Shown: one piece after another, positions 19,581 to 30,690 of the stretch
Numbering within the stretch: position 1 is the stretch's first letter
Layout of the letters: every line of letters starts with the position of its first letter
Origin: Lelliottia nimipressuralis
Lineage (GTDB): Bacteria > Pseudomonadota > Gammaproteobacteria > Enterobacterales > Enterobacteriaceae
Length of the DNA: 64,000 nt
Assembly: GCF_004402045.1 (NCBI RefSeq)
Contig: NZ_SOMG01000015.1
Span: forward strand, 186,001 to 250,000
Direction: 5' to 3'
Notes under the pieces: model-generated
The model's input: the letters and a program-made list of their open reading frames with translations, nothing else
What the model was told of the DNA's origin: nothing
The model's database searches: none
Translations under genes and position numbers: made by a program

Positions 19581-21455
19581 TTACGCCAGCAGCAGCGCAT
19601 TCACACGTTTAATGAAGAGGTTAGGATCTTCCAGCGTACCGCGTTCGGCCAGCAGAGACTGATCCAGCAGCAGTTCAACCCACTCGGCAAAGCGGGCGTC
19701 ATCCTGGGTATCCGCCGCGCGTTTCACCAGAGGATGATCCGGATTAAGCTCAAAGATATATTTCACTTCCGGAACCGCCTGGCCCGCAGCAGCGAACAGT
19801 TTCGCCATCTGGGTGCTCATTTCATCGGCATCGGTGGTGACAATGGCCGGGGTGTCGGTCAGACGGTGGGTGAAACGCACTTCTTTCACGCGCTCGCCCA
19901 GCAGCGTTTTCACGCGCTCAACAAACGGCTCCAGCGCCTTCTCGGCTTCTTTCGCGCTTTCGTCCACTTCATCCGCCAGCTTGTCGATAGACTCGTCCGC
20001 CTTAGCGACAGACTGGAATGCCTTACCGTCGAACTCGGTCAGGTAGTTCATCATCCACTCGTCGATGCGGTCAGACAGCAGCAGCACTTCGATGCCTTTC
20101 TTGCGCAACAGCTCCAGATGCGGGCTGCTCTTCGCCGCCGCGTAGCTGTCGGCGGTGATGTAGTAGATCTTCTCCTGCCCTTCCTTCATGCGCGAGACGT
20201 ACTCTTCCAGCGACACGGTCTGTGCGGAAGAGTCGGTATGCGTAGAGGCGAAACGCAGCAGTTTGGCGATCGTTTCAACGTTCGCAGTGTCTTCAGCCGG
20301 GCCTTCTTTCAGCACCAGGCCGAACTGTTTCCAGAAGGTCTGATATTTTTCCGCATCGTCTTTCGCCAGTTTTTCCAGCATCTGCAGCGCACGTTTGGTC
20401 AGAGCGTTGCGCAAGTTACGGGTGACGGTGCTGTCCTGCAGAATTTCACGCGAGACGTTCAGCGGCAGATCGTTGGAATCTATCAGACCGCGCACAAAGC
20501 GCAGGTAGTTCGGCATGAACTGCTCGGCGTCGTCCATGATGAAGACGCGCTGCACGTAAAGCTTCAGGCCGTGCTTGTGATCGCGGTTCCACATGTCCCA
20601 CGGTGCCTGTGCCGGGATGTACAGCAGGCTGGTGTACTCCTGCTTACCTTCCACACGGTTGTGGCTCCAGGTCAGCGGGTCGGTAAAGTCGTGGGCGATG
20701 TGCTTGTAGAATTCGTTGTACTCGTCGTCTTTGATTTCAGACTTGTTGCGCGTCCACAGCGCCTGCGCCTTGTTGATTTTCTCCCAGGAGACCACGGTTT
20801 CACCGTCTTTCTCTTCCTGCTTTTCAATCTCAACCGGCAGCGCGATATGATCGGAATACTTGCTGATGATGGAGCGAACGCGCCAGTCGTTCAGGAAATC
20901 ATCTTCCCCTTCACGCAGGTGCAGGGTGATTTCGGTACCGCGATCCGCTTTGGTGATGTCACCAACGGTGTATTCGCCTTCACCTTTAGATTCCCACAGC
21001 ACGCCGTTCTCGGCGCTGTCGCCCGCGGCGCGGGTGCGCACGGTGACTTTGTCCGCCACGATGAATGCCGAGTAGAACCCAACGCCGAACTGGCCGATCA
21101 GCTGGCTGTCTTTCGCCTGGTCTGAGCCCATGGACTCAAGGAACGCTTTGGTGCCGGATTTCGCGATGGTCCCGAGGTGGTCGATCACTTCGTCGCGGTT
21201 CATCCCAATGCCGTTATCGGCGATGGTCAGGGTGCGGTTCTCTTTATTAAACGAGACGCGCACGCGCAGCTCGCCGTCGCCTTCGTACAGATCCGGGTTA
21301 GACAGCGCGCGGAAGCGCAGCTTGTCCGCCGCATCCGAGGCGTTGGAAATCAGCTCACGCAGGAAAATTTCTTTGTTGGAATACAGGGAATGGATCATCA
21401 GGTGCAGAAGCTGTTTTACTTCTGACTGGAAACCACGGGTTTCTTGTCCTTTCAT
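19581..21455 (-). CDS. htpG: HtpG, Hsp90 chaperone
   Basis: A 624-residue bacterial Hsp90, the E. coli length. The N-terminal GHKL ATPase domain shows [38 protein letters not shown] and GTEITLHL. The middle domain has the catalytic-loop region around [13 protein letters not shown]. The C-terminal dimerisation domain ends [12 protein letters not shown]. It remodels client proteins together with DnaK. It is expressed from its own heat-shock promoter (see 21508-21536) and separated from recR by that region. Confidence 0.98.
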   Translation of the reverse strand: MKGQETRGFQSEVKQLLHLMIHSLYSNKEIFLRELISNASDAADKLRFRALSNPDLYEGDGELRVRVSFNKENRTLTIADNGIGMNRDEVIDHLGTIAKSGTKAFLESMGSDQAKDSQLIGQFGVGFYSAFIVADKVTVRTRAAGDSAENGVLWESKGEGEYTVGDITKADRGTEITLHLREGEDDFLNDWRVRSIISKYSDHIALPVEIEKQEEKDGETVVSWEKINKAQALWTRNKSEIKDDEYNEFYKHIAHDFTDPLTWSHNRVEGKQEYTSLLYIPAQAPWDMWNRDHKHGLKLYVQRVFIMDDAEQFMPNYLRFVRGLIDSNDLPLNVSREILQDSTVTRNLRNALTKRALQMLEKLAKDDAEKYQTFWKQFGLVLKEGPAEDTANVETIAKLLRFASTHTDSSAQTVSLEEYVSRMKEGQEKIYYITADSYAAAKSSPHLELLRKKGIEVLLLSDRIDEWMMNYLTEFDGKAFQSVAKADESIDKLADEVDESAKEAEKALEPFVERVKTLLGERVKEVRFTHRLTDTPAIVTTDADEMSTQMAKLFAAAGQAVPEVKYIFELNPDHPLVKRAADTQDDARFAEWVELLLDQSLLAERGTLEDPNLFIKRVNALLLA

Positions 21456-21507
21456 CTATGTCGACCTCAACAATGCCATTTAATGGGGTTGTAAAACGTT
21501 GAGTGAG

Positions 21508-21536
21508 AGATGGGGATAAGAGGAGGAATTTTCAAG
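21508..21536 (-). promoter_or_regulatory. Sigma-32 (RpoH) promoter of htpG
   Basis: On the minus strand, CTTGAAA (21536-21530) and CCCCATCT (21515-21508) are separated by 14 bases, a close match to the sigma-32 consensus (CTTGAAA, 13-15 bases, CCCCATnT). The predicted start leaves a leader of roughly 45 bases before the htpG ATG at 21455. Heat-shock control of htpG is known in E. coli. Confidence 0.9.
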
Positions 21537-21565
21537 CGGAGGCGGCTTACGCAGCCTCCGTTTGG

Positions 21566-22170
21566 TCAGAAAATAATCTTGTGACGCCCGGCCAGAGAGT
21601 GTGACAGCGTGGTGCCGTCCACCATCTCCAGCTCGCCGCCCACCGGCACGCCGTGGGCGATGCGGCTGGCGTCAACACCGTACTGCGAGCACAGTTCGGC
21701 GATGTAGTTGGCGGTTGCCTCCCCTTCCACCGTCGGGTTGGTGGCGAGGATCACCTCTTTGATGGTTTCGGACTCAAGACGCTGTTCAAGGCGATCAAGA
21801 CCGATATCATCCGGGCCAATACCGTCCAGCGGGGAGAGATGCCCCATCAGCACGAAGTAGCGGCCGGAAAACTGCCCGGTTTGTTCGATGGCGTAGATGT
21901 CCGCCGGACTCTCCACCACGCAAATCTGACCGTTTTCCTGGCGACGCGGGTTCGTACAAATGTTACACACATCCTGCTCGGTAAAGGTACGGCAATCCGC
22001 ACAGTGACCAATTTCTGACATGGCGCGGGTTAAAGCCTGCGCCAGGCGCATCCCGCCGCTGCGGTCGCGCTGCAATAGCGTAAACGCCATGCGCTGCGCC
22101 GACTTCGGGCCAACGCCCGGCAGGCAGCGCAGTGCTTCCATTAACTGCGTGAGCAGCGGACTGGTTTGCA

Positions 22171-22171
<1 letters not shown>
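21566..22171 (-). CDS. recR: RecR, recombination mediator protein
   Basis: A 201-residue RecR with an N-terminal helix-hairpin-helix ([14 protein letters not shown]), a four-cysteine zinc finger ([16 protein letters not shown]) and a Toprim domain starting [15 protein letters not shown]. With RecF and RecO it loads RecA at single-strand gaps. Its first base overlaps the last base of ybaB, so it is coupled to the dnaX-ybaB-recR operon as in E. coli. Confidence 0.97.
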
Positions 22172-22545
<374 letters not shown>

Positions 22546-22557
22546 TCAGACTCACGA

Positions 22558-24486
22558 TCAAATGGGGCGAATACTCTCTTCATCCAGATCGGCGTCGAAG
22601 AAACGGCGCAGGGTCTGAATGTTGTTATCCGCAATAATCGCCTCGCGCGCCTGCGCGAGCTTCTCTTCATAAATGGCCTGACGCCACTCCAGCGGCGTTT
22701 TCACTGCCGGATTATCATCTTCAATGATAGTCAATTCAACCGGTGAACCCTGTAAAGCGCCAAGCGCCTCCGCCAGCGCCTTTTGCGCACCGGGCGAATT
22801 CAGGTGGCGTTGACCCGGACGCAGGTGTAAACGCACCTGATTGCCGTCCTGCTCTTTCCAGGCATTTAGCGCGACCTGCTCGACCAGCTTCGGCAGCTGG
22901 AGTTGGCTGACCTCGGCGGCCCAGGCGTCGCGTGCAATAGATTCTTCGGCAAGCTTCGCGGAAAGCTCCGGCGTTTTCTCATGCTCCAGCGCCTTTTTCA
23001 GCGCCTTAGGCGTGGCGACCTCTTCCTTCACCGTTTCGATGATGGTGGTTGCCTTCCAGCGGTAAGCCTCTTCTTTCACCGGGGCTTTCTGCTCGAGCGC
23101 GGACGGTGCAGGACGCGACTGTACGCGCTCCGTTACCGAGGCCAGTCGTTCAAGCGCGGCGTTGTTCACCGGCCGCGCTCTTCCTGGCGCTGCCGGTTCA
23201 CTCTTTTTTGGTTTGGTTACTCCCTGGGCACGCTGCAGCTGGCTGCGTGCGGCAAGCACCGAACTGGTGGCATCCGACAGCGGCACGTCTTGTTGTGGCG
23301 GCGGTGTCGGCTGCGGTGGCACCTGCTGCGGCGACATCACAGCCGTAGGGGCGACCGGCGCGAAAGACTGCCGCGGCACTTCAGGCTCCGGCAATGGCAT
23401 GCGCGGGTGGAACGCCAGCGCGCGCAGCAGCGTCATTTCAACGCCCATCCGCGGATCCGGTGCGAACGGTAGCTCTTTGCGGCCAATCAGCAGCGTCTGG
23501 TAATAAAGCTGCACGTCGGCAGGCGGCACGGTGCGGGCAAGTTCACGCATCCGCTGTTCAATGGCGGCCATATCCGCACCGATGGCGGACGGAGAAAGCT
23601 GCAGCATCGCCACGCGGTGCAGCAGGCTGAGCATCTCAACCAGCAGTCCTTCCCATTCAATACCCCGGGCAGCGGCAGCATTCACCTGCGACATCACGCG
23701 TTCGCCGTTGGCGGCAATCATCGCTTCGATAAGCGAAAGCGCCTGATCGTCATCCAGCGTGCCGAGCATGGTGCTGACCGCCTCGGTGGAGAGCTTGCCG
23801 TCACCGCTGGCAATTGCCTGATCGGTCAGACTGAGTGCATCACGCAGGCTACCGTCCGCCGCGCGGGCCAGCAGCTGCAGGGCGCGCGGTTCATGGACAA
23901 TTTTCTCTTCATCAAGAATGTGCTCAAGCTGCGCACGGATCTGCTCAACGTCCAGCGCCTTCAGGTGGAACTGCAGACAGCGCGACAGAATGGTGACCGG
24001 CAGCTTTTGCGGATCGGTAGTCGCCAGCAGGAACTTAACGTGCGCGGGCGGCTCTTCCAGCGTTTTCAGCAGGGCGTTGAAGCTGTGGCGCGACAGCATG
24101 TGCACTTCATCGATCAGGTAGACCTTGAAGCGACCGCGCGCCGGGGCGTACTGCACGTTGTCCAGCAGGTCGCGGGTATCTTCAACTTTGGTGCGCGAGG
24201 CGGCGTCGATCTCGATCAGATCGACAAATCGCCCCTGCTCGATCTCCCGGCAGTTATCACACACGCCGCACGGCGTGGCGGTGATCCCGGTTTCACAGTT
24301 GAGACCTTTCGCCAGCAGACGGGCAATAGAGGTCTTACCGACGCCACGGGTGCCGGAGAAAAGATAAGCGTGATGGATGCGACCTAGCGACAAGCCGTTC
24401 GCCAGGGCCGTCAGCACATGTTCCTGACCGACAACGTCAGCAAAGGTTTGTGGTCGCCATTTACGGGCTAACACCTGATAACTCAT
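22558..24486 (-). CDS. dnaX: DnaX, DNA polymerase III tau (and gamma) subunit
   Basis: The full frame encodes tau, 642 residues. Visible are the AAA+ Walker A GTRGVGKTS, a zinc module with CGVCDNC, Walker B VYLIDEVHML, sensor 1 LATTDPQKLP, the SRC arginine-finger motif (ILSRCLQF), a proline/glutamine-rich linker (about 370-410), then tau domains IV-V that bind DnaB and the alpha subunit. It drives the clamp loader at the replication fork. The start at 24486 (MSYQVLARKWRP) matches E. coli; an upstream start would add five residues. The gamma form arises by frameshifting (separate entry). Confidence 0.98.
   Translation of the reverse strand: MSYQVLARKWRPQTFADVVGQEHVLTALANGLSLGRIHHAYLFSGTRGVGKTSIARLLAKGLNCETGITATPCGVCDNCREIEQGRFVDLIEIDAASRTKVEDTRDLLDNVQYAPARGRFKVYLIDEVHMLSRHSFNALLKTLEEPPAHVKFLLATTDPQKLPVTILSRCLQFHLKALDVEQIRAQLEHILDEEKIVHEPRALQLLARAADGSLRDALSLTDQAIASGDGKLSTEAVSTMLGTLDDDQALSLIEAMIAANGERVMSQVNAAAARGIEWEGLLVEMLSLLHRVAMLQLSPSAIGADMAAIEQRMRELARTVPPADVQLYYQTLLIGRKELPFAPDPRMGVEMTLLRALAFHPRMPLPEPEVPRQSFAPVAPTAVMSPQQVPPQPTPPPQQDVPLSDATSSVLAARSQLQRAQGVTKPKKSEPAAPGRARPVNNAALERLASVTERVQSRPAPSALEQKAPVKEEAYRWKATTIIETVKEEVATPKALKKALEHEKTPELSAKLAEESIARDAWAAEVSQLQLPKLVEQVALNAWKEQDGNQVRLHLRPGQRHLNSPGAQKALAEALGALQGSPVELTIIEDDNPAVKTPLEWRQAIYEEKLAQAREAIIADNNIQTLRRFFDADLDEESIRPI
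23198..23209 (-). other. dnaX: Programmed -1 frameshift site making DnaX gamma
   Basis: On the minus strand the heptamer A AAA AAG (23209-23203) is in the correct register at codons 427-428. After a -1 slip the ribosome reads GAG then TGA (23200-23198), giving a 429-residue gamma ending Lys-Lys-Glu, as in E. coli. An AGGGAG Shine-Dalgarno-like stimulator lies about ten bases upstream, and a GC-rich segment suited to the stimulatory stem-loop follows. Confidence 0.92.
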
Positions 24487-24574
24487 GGGCAGGCTCTGCA
24501 ACGCTGGAAGGTGAATTTATGGAGGGGAATGCTATCACAACCTCACCCATTGAGCGAGGTTGTGAAAACCGGGA

Positions 24575-25126
24575 TTAATGACCCGGGAAAGGCACCAGGC
24601 TGTAGCTGGTAATACCCTGTTTTTCCAGGCGCTGTTCACCGCCGAGATCGAACAGGTTGATGATGAAGGCCGCGTCGGTCACTTCACCACCCAGACGACG
24701 GATCAGCTTCACGGTCGCTTCAATGGTACCGCCGGTTGCCAGCAGATCGTCGACCACCAGCACTTTGTCGCCAGGCTTGATCGCATCAACGTGGATCTCC
24801 AGCTGATCGGTGCCGTACTCCAGTTCGTAACTCTCAGCGATGGTTTCACGCGGCAGTTTGCGCGGCTTACGCACCGGTACAAAACCCACGCCCATTGCCA
24901 GCGCAACCGGTGCGCCAAACAGGAAGCCACGAGCTTCGGTACCTACTACTTTGGTGATCCCGGCGTTTTTATAACGTTCGACCAGCAGTTCAATGCTGAG
25001 CGCGTACGCTTTCGGGTCTTCCAGCAAGCTGGTGACATCACGGAAAAGAATGCCAGGCTTTGGATAGTCCTGGATGCTTTTGATGCTGTTTTTCAGATAT
25101 TCAAGCTGCTGTGCAGTTGCGGTCAT
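24575..25126 (-). CDS. apt: Apt, adenine phosphoribosyltransferase
   Basis: A 183-residue type I phosphoribosyltransferase, identical in length to E. coli Apt. It converts adenine and PRPP to AMP. The PRPP-binding motif [13 protein letters not shown] is near residue 120, and the family segment [14 protein letters not shown] precedes it. The start at 25126 ([14 protein letters not shown]) matches E. coli; an in-frame upstream extension exists but is not conserved. It lies 88 bases upstream of dnaX on the same strand. Confidence 0.97.
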   Translation of the reverse strand: MTATAQQLEYLKNSIKSIQDYPKPGILFRDVTSLLEDPKAYALSIELLVERYKNAGITKVVGTEARGFLFGAPVALAMGVGFVPVRKPRKLPRETIAESYELEYGTDQLEIHVDAIKPGDKVLVVDDLLATGGTIEATVKLIRRLGGEVTDAAFIINLFDLGGEQRLEKQGITSYSLVPFPGH

Positions 25127-25277
25127 CGGTTTGTGCCTAAATGAAACAGTGTTACTCACAGCGCGCAACGAGTCGGTCAAGGCAACAATTGTTTAACCTT
25201 TAACCAGGCGCACCTGTGCTCGAAAACGGTCGAATTTACTGGCTGTACGCAATAATTGCAACAGCCTTGATAAGGCT

Positions 25278-25655
25278 TCAGTGCTTTTGTTGCTTTTCAT
25301 CAACCACGGGGATCCGCCACATGAAGATAAGCAGACAGGTGAGGATGACCAGCAACAGGATCCGCACCCACATCATTTTCACCAGCCATAATGAAATAGC
25401 AAAGGTGATGAGGATCACCGCGATCGCGCGCGGCTTCGCGCCGGGCGGCATGGCCCGGTGTTTTTGCCAGTGCCGCAGATAGCCGCCAAACCATGAGCGA
25501 TACAGCAGCCAGTGGTGAAAACGCGGTGACGAGCGGGCGAAGCACCAGGCCGCCAGCAGGATAAACGGCGTGGTCGGCAGTAAGGGTAAAACCACACCCA
25601 GCGTGCCAAGCACTACCGCGATCCAGCCAATGATGATTAAAATAGTACGCTGCAT
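25278..25655 (-). CDS. ybaN: YbaN, DUF454 inner membrane protein
   Basis: A 125-residue DUF454 protein. Helices near the N-terminus (ILIIIGWIAVVLGTLGVVLPLLP) and C-terminus (AIAVILITFAISLWLV, ILLLVILTCLLIFM) flank a conserved central block, TPFILLAAWCFARSSPRFHHWL. The same family includes PA0949-like and HemX-adjacent proteins; its function is unknown. The start at 25655 matches E. coli. It is divergent from priC. Confidence 0.93.
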   Translation of the reverse strand: MQRTILIIIGWIAVVLGTLGVVLPLLPTTPFILLAAWCFARSSPRFHHWLLYRSWFGGYLRHWQKHRAMPPGAKPRAIAVILITFAISLWLVKMMWVRILLLVILTCLLIFMWRIPVVDEKQQKH

Positions 25656-25705
25656 AATGCGAATCGTTATCAAACTGAACGGCTACTTTACCACTGGAGA
25701 GCGCC

Positions 25706-26233
25706 TTGAAAACAGACTTGCTTCTGGAGATGCTGCAAAAACAGCTGACCACCCTGCGAGCCGAGGCCACCCCTCTGCTGGGGCACGCCACGCTGAAGCC
25801 GCGCTTTGACCGGCAGCTTTTTCGTACCCGCAGCACGCGCATACAGGATTACCTTGGCGAAGCGCAGGCAAATCTCGATGAGTTACGCCATGCGGTAGAG
25901 AACGAGCAGCAGGAACAGGTGGCGTGGCTTGCTGAGCATCTCACTGAGCAGATGACCGCCCTGCATCGCGAAATCATCGCCTGGCCACTGCGCGCCTGGG
26001 ACAGTCCCTCGCCCGGTCTCGGCAAATGGCAGCGCAAGCGGCTGGAGAACCAGGAGTTTGAACGCCGGCTGTTTGAGATGAAGCGCGAACGCGAAGCGAG
26101 GCTGAACAACAGCGAAACGCTGGAAGAGCAGCAGCTATTGATGCGCGAGATTAGCGCGCTGGAAGGACGTATCGTTCGCTGCCGTCAGGCGCTGGATGAG
26201 ATTGAGCGCGTAATTGAACGCCTGACCCGCTAA
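25706..26233 (+). CDS. priC: PriC, primosomal replication protein N''
   Basis: A 175-residue, mostly helical, Arg/Glu-rich protein matching E. coli PriC. It binds SSB and single-strand DNA at stalled forks and loads DnaB onto forks with gaps, independently of PriA. The N-terminal half has the RFDRQLFRTRS segment; the C-terminal helical bundle ends IVRCRQALDEIERVIERL. ybaM follows 13 bases later with an AAGGAG ribosome-binding site. Confidence 0.94.
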   Translation: MKTDLLLEMLQKQLTTLRAEATPLLGHATLKPRFDRQLFRTRSTRIQDYLGEAQANLDELRHAVENEQQEQVAWLAEHLTEQMTALHREIIAWPLRAWDSPSPGLGKWQRKRLENQEFERRLFEMKREREARLNNSETLEEQQLLMREISALEGRIVRCRQALDEIERVIERLTR

Positions 26234-26246
26234 ATAAGGAGTCCGT

Positions 26247-26438
26247 ATGTCACTGGAAAATGCACCCGATGAGGTCAAACTGGCCGTCGATTTGATCATG
26301 CTGCTGGAAAATCATGAGATCCCCGCAGAAACGGTACTTAAGGCGCTGGAGATTGTGCGAAGAGATTTTGAGGGTAAGGTGAAGGCCTGTAGCCCTCACC
26401 CTAACCCTCAACCCACCGGAAGAGGGAAAATAGATTAA
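26247..26438 (+). CDS. ybaM: YbaM, small conserved protein (C-terminus replaced by repeat-derived sequence)
   Basis: The first 42 residues ([20 protein letters not shown] onward) match E. coli YbaM, a 53-residue DUF2496 protein of unknown function. After FEGKVK the reading frame runs straight through an extragenic 'CCCTCACCC' repeat and ends [16 protein letters not shown], giving 63 residues. The conserved acidic/lysine-rich tail seen in E. coli is missing. The stop overlaps the convergent mscK stop by 4 bases. The repeat appears to have inserted into, or replaced, the 3' end of the gene. Confidence 0.88.
   Translation: MSLENAPDEVKLAVDLIMLLENHEIPAETVLKALEIVRRDFEGKVKACSPHPNPQPTGRGKID
26391..26427. 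repeat. Dispersed 'CCCTCACCC' repeat inside the 3' end of ybaM
   Basis: AGCCCTCACCCTAACCCTCA followed by ACCGGAAGAGGG is the same family as the unit at 19522. Here it lies within the last codons of ybaM and just before the mscK stop, so it serves as both coding sequence and intergenic repeat. Confidence 0.7.
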
Positions 26439-29400
26439 GCCGGAGTGGGATCGTCACCCTTAATCTCGCGCTTCACTTCTGTATGCTCATCACCTTTCTC
26501 GTTACGCAGGTGAACCTCAAGCTGGTTGAAGGCGATATTAATATCGTTTTCACGACACAGACGATCGAGAGAACGGTTCAGCTCATCCACCGTGTAGCTG
26601 CGGTCACGCAGTTCACGCACGTATAAACGCAGCTCGTGATCCAGCGTACTCGGCCCAAAGGTGGTGAAGAACACCGCCGGGGCAGGATCGTGCATCACTT
26701 TCGGATGTTCTGACGCCGCCTTCAGCAGTACCTCTTTCACCTTCTCCAGATCCGACCCATAGGCTACGCCGAGACGGATCACCACGCGCGTCACCGTATC
26801 GGAGAGCGACCAGTTGATCAGACGCTCGGTCACAAACGCTTTGTTCGGGATGATCACCTCTTTGCGATCGAAGTCGGTGATGGTGGTAGCACGAATACGG
26901 ATCTTACTGACCGTACCGGAGAAGGTGCCGATGGTGACGGTATCGCCAATACGTACCGGACGTTCGAACAGGATGATCAGGCCGGACACAAAGTTACCGA
27001 AGATCTCCTGCAGGCCAAAACCAAGACCAACCGAGAGGGCGGCCGCCAGCCACTGCAGTTTATCCCACGAGACGCCAAGCGAGCCAAAGACCGTCATCGC
27101 CCCAACGATAATGATGACGTAGTTGAGGATCGTGGTAATGGCGTACGACGCCCCCTGACGCAGGTTCAGACGCGACAGGACCAGCACTTCCAGCAGGCCT
27201 GGCAGGTTGCGAATCAGCGCCCAGGCCACGACCGACGATACCAGGGCAAACAGCAGGCTGCCCATGGTCACGCTTTTCATGACCGCCGCGCCGGCTTCGG
27301 TTCCGTTGTATTGCCAGAGGGTAATACTGTCGAGATAGGCGAAAACGGTAATAAGATCGGACCAGATAGCCCAGAACATCACGGCAAACAGAGCGATCAT
27401 CACCAGCATGGTGATACGCAGCGTCTGCTGGTTAACCTGCTCCAGCGCGATGGTCGGCTCTTCCTGTGGCTCTGCCCCTTCGGCCCCCTCTTTCACCTGA
27501 TGCTGACGACGCGCTATGGCGCGGCGATAGGCAATGCGGCGGGCCGCTACGCTCAGGCCGCGCAGCACGGTCTGATAAAGCAGGTTCCAGACGATCACCA
27601 GATAGACTGTTTCAATCCAGCGACCGGACAGGCGCAGCGTGGTATAGAAGTAACCCGTCGCCGTAAGCACCATCAGCGCCAGCGGAATGATCGCCAGCAC
27701 CGTCACGGTGGCCAGACGAATATTGTGGGACTCTTTATCACGCCAGCTGTCGCGGCACATTGGCCACATCAGGATAGCAATCAGCAGCAGGTTCAACAGG
27801 ATGGCCAGCTGCCCCAGCACATCATCCATCAGATGCAGCGGGGAAAGTTCAGAGACCACCGACCAGAAGTGCAGCGGCAGGAGCGCCAGGCTTATGCGTA
27901 CAATCTGACGACGCCAGTGGCTGGTCAGCTGTGCAGGCATGTTGAAATGGCGCACGGCCACACCATCTTTTTCCAGTACTTTCCAGCACACGCCGAACAC
28001 CAGCCAGAACAGCGCCAGTTTTTTACTGAACGCCCACAGCAGATCGCTGACGTTGAGCTGCATCGTGAGCAGAATCAGGCCCACAGCCAGAATAATCAGA
28101 CACACCGGCAGGGCGCGTATGAGATCGATCAGAATCGCTTTCGGCGTATGAAGCTGGCTATCGTTTCGCAGTTGCCCTACTTCGGACGCCAGCTTCGCCT
28201 GGTATTTTTTCAGCCAGCCCAGACGCCAGCGAATCAGGCCAGCAATCAGCAGCAGCGGTAAACCCGCCAGCAAGGCAATCGTCACCGCAGGCCAGGCTTT
28301 CTCCCAGTTCACGGTGATTTTCATGCTTTTGATCTGCGTTTTCAGCGTCTCAGGGAAGGATTTAATCCAGTCCCAGTCCATCGGTTTGTTGCTGTTTACC
28401 CAGAAAATCTGCTGGGTCAAAATCTCCTGCAGACTTTTCGAGACGCTCACCAGCTGCTGCTGGTTGATTTGCAGGTTAATCGCCATCATCAGCTGGTTGC
28501 CCAGCTGTTTATTGAGCTGGTCCAGCAGTTCGCGGCGCATATCAACGACCTGGAGCAGTGCGTCGTGCACTTCCGGGTTCACGTCGCTGGAGTGCCCCTC
28601 TTCAATTTTGGCGACAAAGTTATCGCTCTGGAAAAGGGCATCGCGCTGCTGGTTGACGTCAAATTGTTCCAGACGTAAATCCGCAATGCGGTTGGTCATG
28701 TCCTCCAGCTCATCGGCGGACGGGAGCGTCTGCTGCTGCTGGTAGAGAATACGCGACAGCAGAAGGCTGCCCTTCAGGACCGCTATCTGCTCTTTGATAT
28801 TGCGCTCAGCCTGCAGCGCGCGATCCAGCCAGTTTTTGACTTTGATATTTTGCTGAACCAGCGAGTTGCCGTTTTCCGTCGCCAGTATCAGGCGCTGGCT
28901 AAGCTGGTGGTTAGCCTCAAGCTCCTGCTTCACCAGCGGATTCGCCTGAATGCGGGCGGTTTCGTCAGGTGATACAGCCTCCTGAGCAGTTTTTTCCGTC
29001 AGGGTCAGGCGTTTACTGTTTACCGCCTCCTGCAACAGCTGGAGCTGATGTTCCAGGCGATTAATATTCGCGGTGACATAATCACGCTGCTTCTGGAGCG
29101 TATCCTGCAGCACCGTATTCCCTTCCAGGCTTTTACGCTGCTGTTCGATTTGCGCGTTGAGCAACGTCTGCTGAACCAGCAGCAGGGTTTGCTGCGTCGG
29201 ACGGAGCGTGCCTTCCCCCACCGTTGTGCCGTTCAGGCGGTTGCGGATTTGCTGCAGCTGCTGTGACGCGGTGTACATCGCGTTTTGCACGCGCTCAGGC
29301 TGGGTTTGCAGGGAGACAAGCTGGCTGTTATACGTTGCGAGATCGGATTGCGCGGTTTGCAGGTCGTCGAGTAATTGCGCAACGCGCGACTCCAGCTGGC

Positions 29401-29782
29401 GCAAGGAGAGCGTCGAGAGCGTCTTGCGCGTTTCGTCGTCGTTATCCACGTCACTCAGGGCGTTCAGCGATTCCGTCGCTTTGCGCATGTTTTCAGGGGC
29501 CTGCGCCACCTTCTGACGAAGCTGTGCGGTTTCAGCTTTGACGCGCTCAATTTTATCAAGCGTTTCCAGCGTTTCCGTCAAATCCTGCTGGGTAAGTTTC
29601 TCCTGAGGAGAAAGGTCTTTTTGTTTGTTCAGCGTGTCGAGCTGCGACTGAACATCGCCGCGCGAGGGGATATCATTGCTGTTGTCGGCGCGGGCCCAGG
29701 TCAGCGGCGCCGTGGCGAAGAAAAACAGCATCGCAAAGAGCAATGCAAAAACAGGATGTTGCGAGCGATTGATGGGCAGCAT
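26435..29782 (-). CDS. mscK: MscK (KefA), potassium-dependent mechanosensitive channel
   Basis: A 1115-residue large MscS-family channel (E. coli about 1120). It has a signal peptide (about 1-30, ending LTWARA), a long glutamine-rich helical periplasmic domain (to about 480), then about eleven membrane helices and a C-terminal MscS core. The pore-lining region reads [39 protein letters not shown], and the beta domain includes [15 protein letters not shown]. It opens on membrane tension at high external K+ to relieve hypo-osmotic shock. It lies between ybaM and acrR as in E. coli. Confidence 0.96.
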   Translation of the reverse strand: MLPINRSQHPVFALLFAMLFFFATAPLTWARADNSNDIPSRGDVQSQLDTLNKQKDLSPQEKLTQQDLTETLETLDKIERVKAETAQLRQKVAQAPENMRKATESLNALSDVDNDDETRKTLSTLSLRQLESRVAQLLDDLQTAQSDLATYNSQLVSLQTQPERVQNAMYTASQQLQQIRNRLNGTTVGEGTLRPTQQTLLLVQQTLLNAQIEQQRKSLEGNTVLQDTLQKQRDYVTANINRLEHQLQLLQEAVNSKRLTLTEKTAQEAVSPDETARIQANPLVKQELEANHQLSQRLILATENGNSLVQQNIKVKNWLDRALQAERNIKEQIAVLKGSLLLSRILYQQQQTLPSADELEDMTNRIADLRLEQFDVNQQRDALFQSDNFVAKIEEGHSSDVNPEVHDALLQVVDMRRELLDQLNKQLGNQLMMAINLQINQQQLVSVSKSLQEILTQQIFWVNSNKPMDWDWIKSFPETLKTQIKSMKITVNWEKAWPAVTIALLAGLPLLLIAGLIRWRLGWLKKYQAKLASEVGQLRNDSQLHTPKAILIDLIRALPVCLIILAVGLILLTMQLNVSDLLWAFSKKLALFWLVFGVCWKVLEKDGVAVRHFNMPAQLTSHWRRQIVRISLALLPLHFWSVVSELSPLHLMDDVLGQLAILLNLLLIAILMWPMCRDSWRDKESHNIRLATVTVLAIIPLALMVLTATGYFYTTLRLSGRWIETVYLVIVWNLLYQTVLRGLSVAARRIAYRRAIARRQHQVKEGAEGAEPQEEPTIALEQVNQQTLRITMLVMIALFAVMFWAIWSDLITVFAYLDSITLWQYNGTEAGAAVMKSVTMGSLLFALVSSVVAWALIRNLPGLLEVLVLSRLNLRQGASYAITTILNYVIIIVGAMTVFGSLGVSWDKLQWLAAALSVGLGFGLQEIFGNFVSGLIILFERPVRIGDTVTIGTFSGTVSKIRIRATTITDFDRKEVIIPNKAFVTERLINWSLSDTVTRVVIRLGVAYGSDLEKVKEVLLKAASEHPKVMHDPAPAVFFTTFGPSTLDHELRLYVRELRDRSYTVDELNRSLDRLCRENDINIAFNQLEVHLRNEKGDEHTEVKREIKGDDPTPA

Positions 29783-29895
29783 AGTTGTGAATGATGTCAG
29801 AAGATGACCGAAAATAGTCCGGCGTGAAGAATATCACGCTCGCCTGAAGCAGAATAGCGCGAACGTGAGCCTCTGAGATAAATCCTGGAAATGAC

Positions 29896-30549
29896 TCAGG
29901 CAGTCAGAGAAGATGTATCACTGCGCAGCGTGGGACAGAGCTGGAGCATTTCCAGTAAAATCGCCACGTAGCTGCGGGCTTCCGCTTTCAGGTCAAAGGA
30001 TTGTGGGGCAAACAGCCAGTTTTCCATCAGGCCTGAAATGTAGCTGCGCATCAGGATAGCCGCCCGGCGGGTCAAGAGATTGGCCGGTAACAGATTTGCC
30101 TGCATGCACAGGTTCAGGTTCTGTTCAATGCGGTCATAGCTCTCCAGGCTGAGGCTGCGTTGCGCCTGCTGCACCACCGCCATTTCGCCCACGAACTCGC
30201 ATTTATGAAAGATAATTTCCATCATTAATCTACGACGTTCTTCAACTACAGTCGCTTCAAGGATATATACTAATATTTCTCTCAATACTGAGAGTGGATC
30301 GTCGGGGAATTTTGCCCGATACTCACTCTCGAGATCGCTAATGCTGGACTCTGAAAGCTCCCAGATTTCACTGAACAGATCTGACTTGTCTTTAAAATGC
30401 CAGTAAATCGCTCCTCGCGTTACGCCGGCAGCCTGAGCAATCTGCGCCAGCGAGGTTGACGAAACACCTTGCTGAGAAAACAATCGTATTGCCACATCCA
30501 GAATGTGTTGTCGGGTTTCCAGCGCTTGTTGTTTGGTTTTTCGTGCCAT
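29896..30549 (-). CDS. acrR: AcrR, TetR-family repressor of acrAB
   Basis: A 217-residue TetR-type repressor. The N-terminal HTH is [28 protein letters not shown], and the variable helical C-terminal domain binds drugs. It represses acrAB and itself by binding the 24-base palindrome at 30578-30601. It is divergent from acrA; the two starts are 141 bases apart. No frameshift or premature stop is seen, so repression should be intact. Confidence 0.96.
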   Translation of the reverse strand: MARKTKQQALETRQHILDVAIRLFSQQGVSSTSLAQIAQAAGVTRGAIYWHFKDKSDLFSEIWELSESSISDLESEYRAKFPDDPLSVLREILVYILEATVVEERRRLMMEIIFHKCEFVGEMAVVQQAQRSLSLESYDRIEQNLNLCMQANLLPANLLTRRAAILMRSYISGLMENWLFAPQSFDLKAEARSYVAILLEMLQLCPTLRSDTSSLTA

Positions 30550-30577
30550 AGGTGAGTGAATTTACAGGAGTCAGATT

Positions 30578-30601
30578 TACATACATTTGTGAATGTATGT
30601 A
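30578..30601. promoter_or_regulatory. AcrR operator
   Basis: A 24-base inverted repeat with arms TACATACATT and AATGTATGTA around TGTG lies 28 bases upstream of the acrR start and 89 bases upstream of acrA. It has the sequence and position of the E. coli AcrR box, which overlaps the acrA promoter. Confidence 0.92.
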
Positions 30602-30690
30602 CCATAGCATGACGATAATATAAACGCAGCAATGGGTTTTTAGACTCAGGACCCTTGATCAATTTGAAATCGGACACTCGAGGTTTACAT

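Noticed and set aside
19734-21125. Long open frame (463 codons) on the plus strand opposite htpG
   Set aside because: It is antisense to a fully conserved Hsp90 gene, lacks any family resemblance and is explained by the GC-rich codon bias of htpG.
27311-28261. 316-codon plus-strand frame opposite mscK
   Set aside because: Antisense shadow of mscK; the predicted protein is rich in His, Gln and Arg with no recognisable fold.
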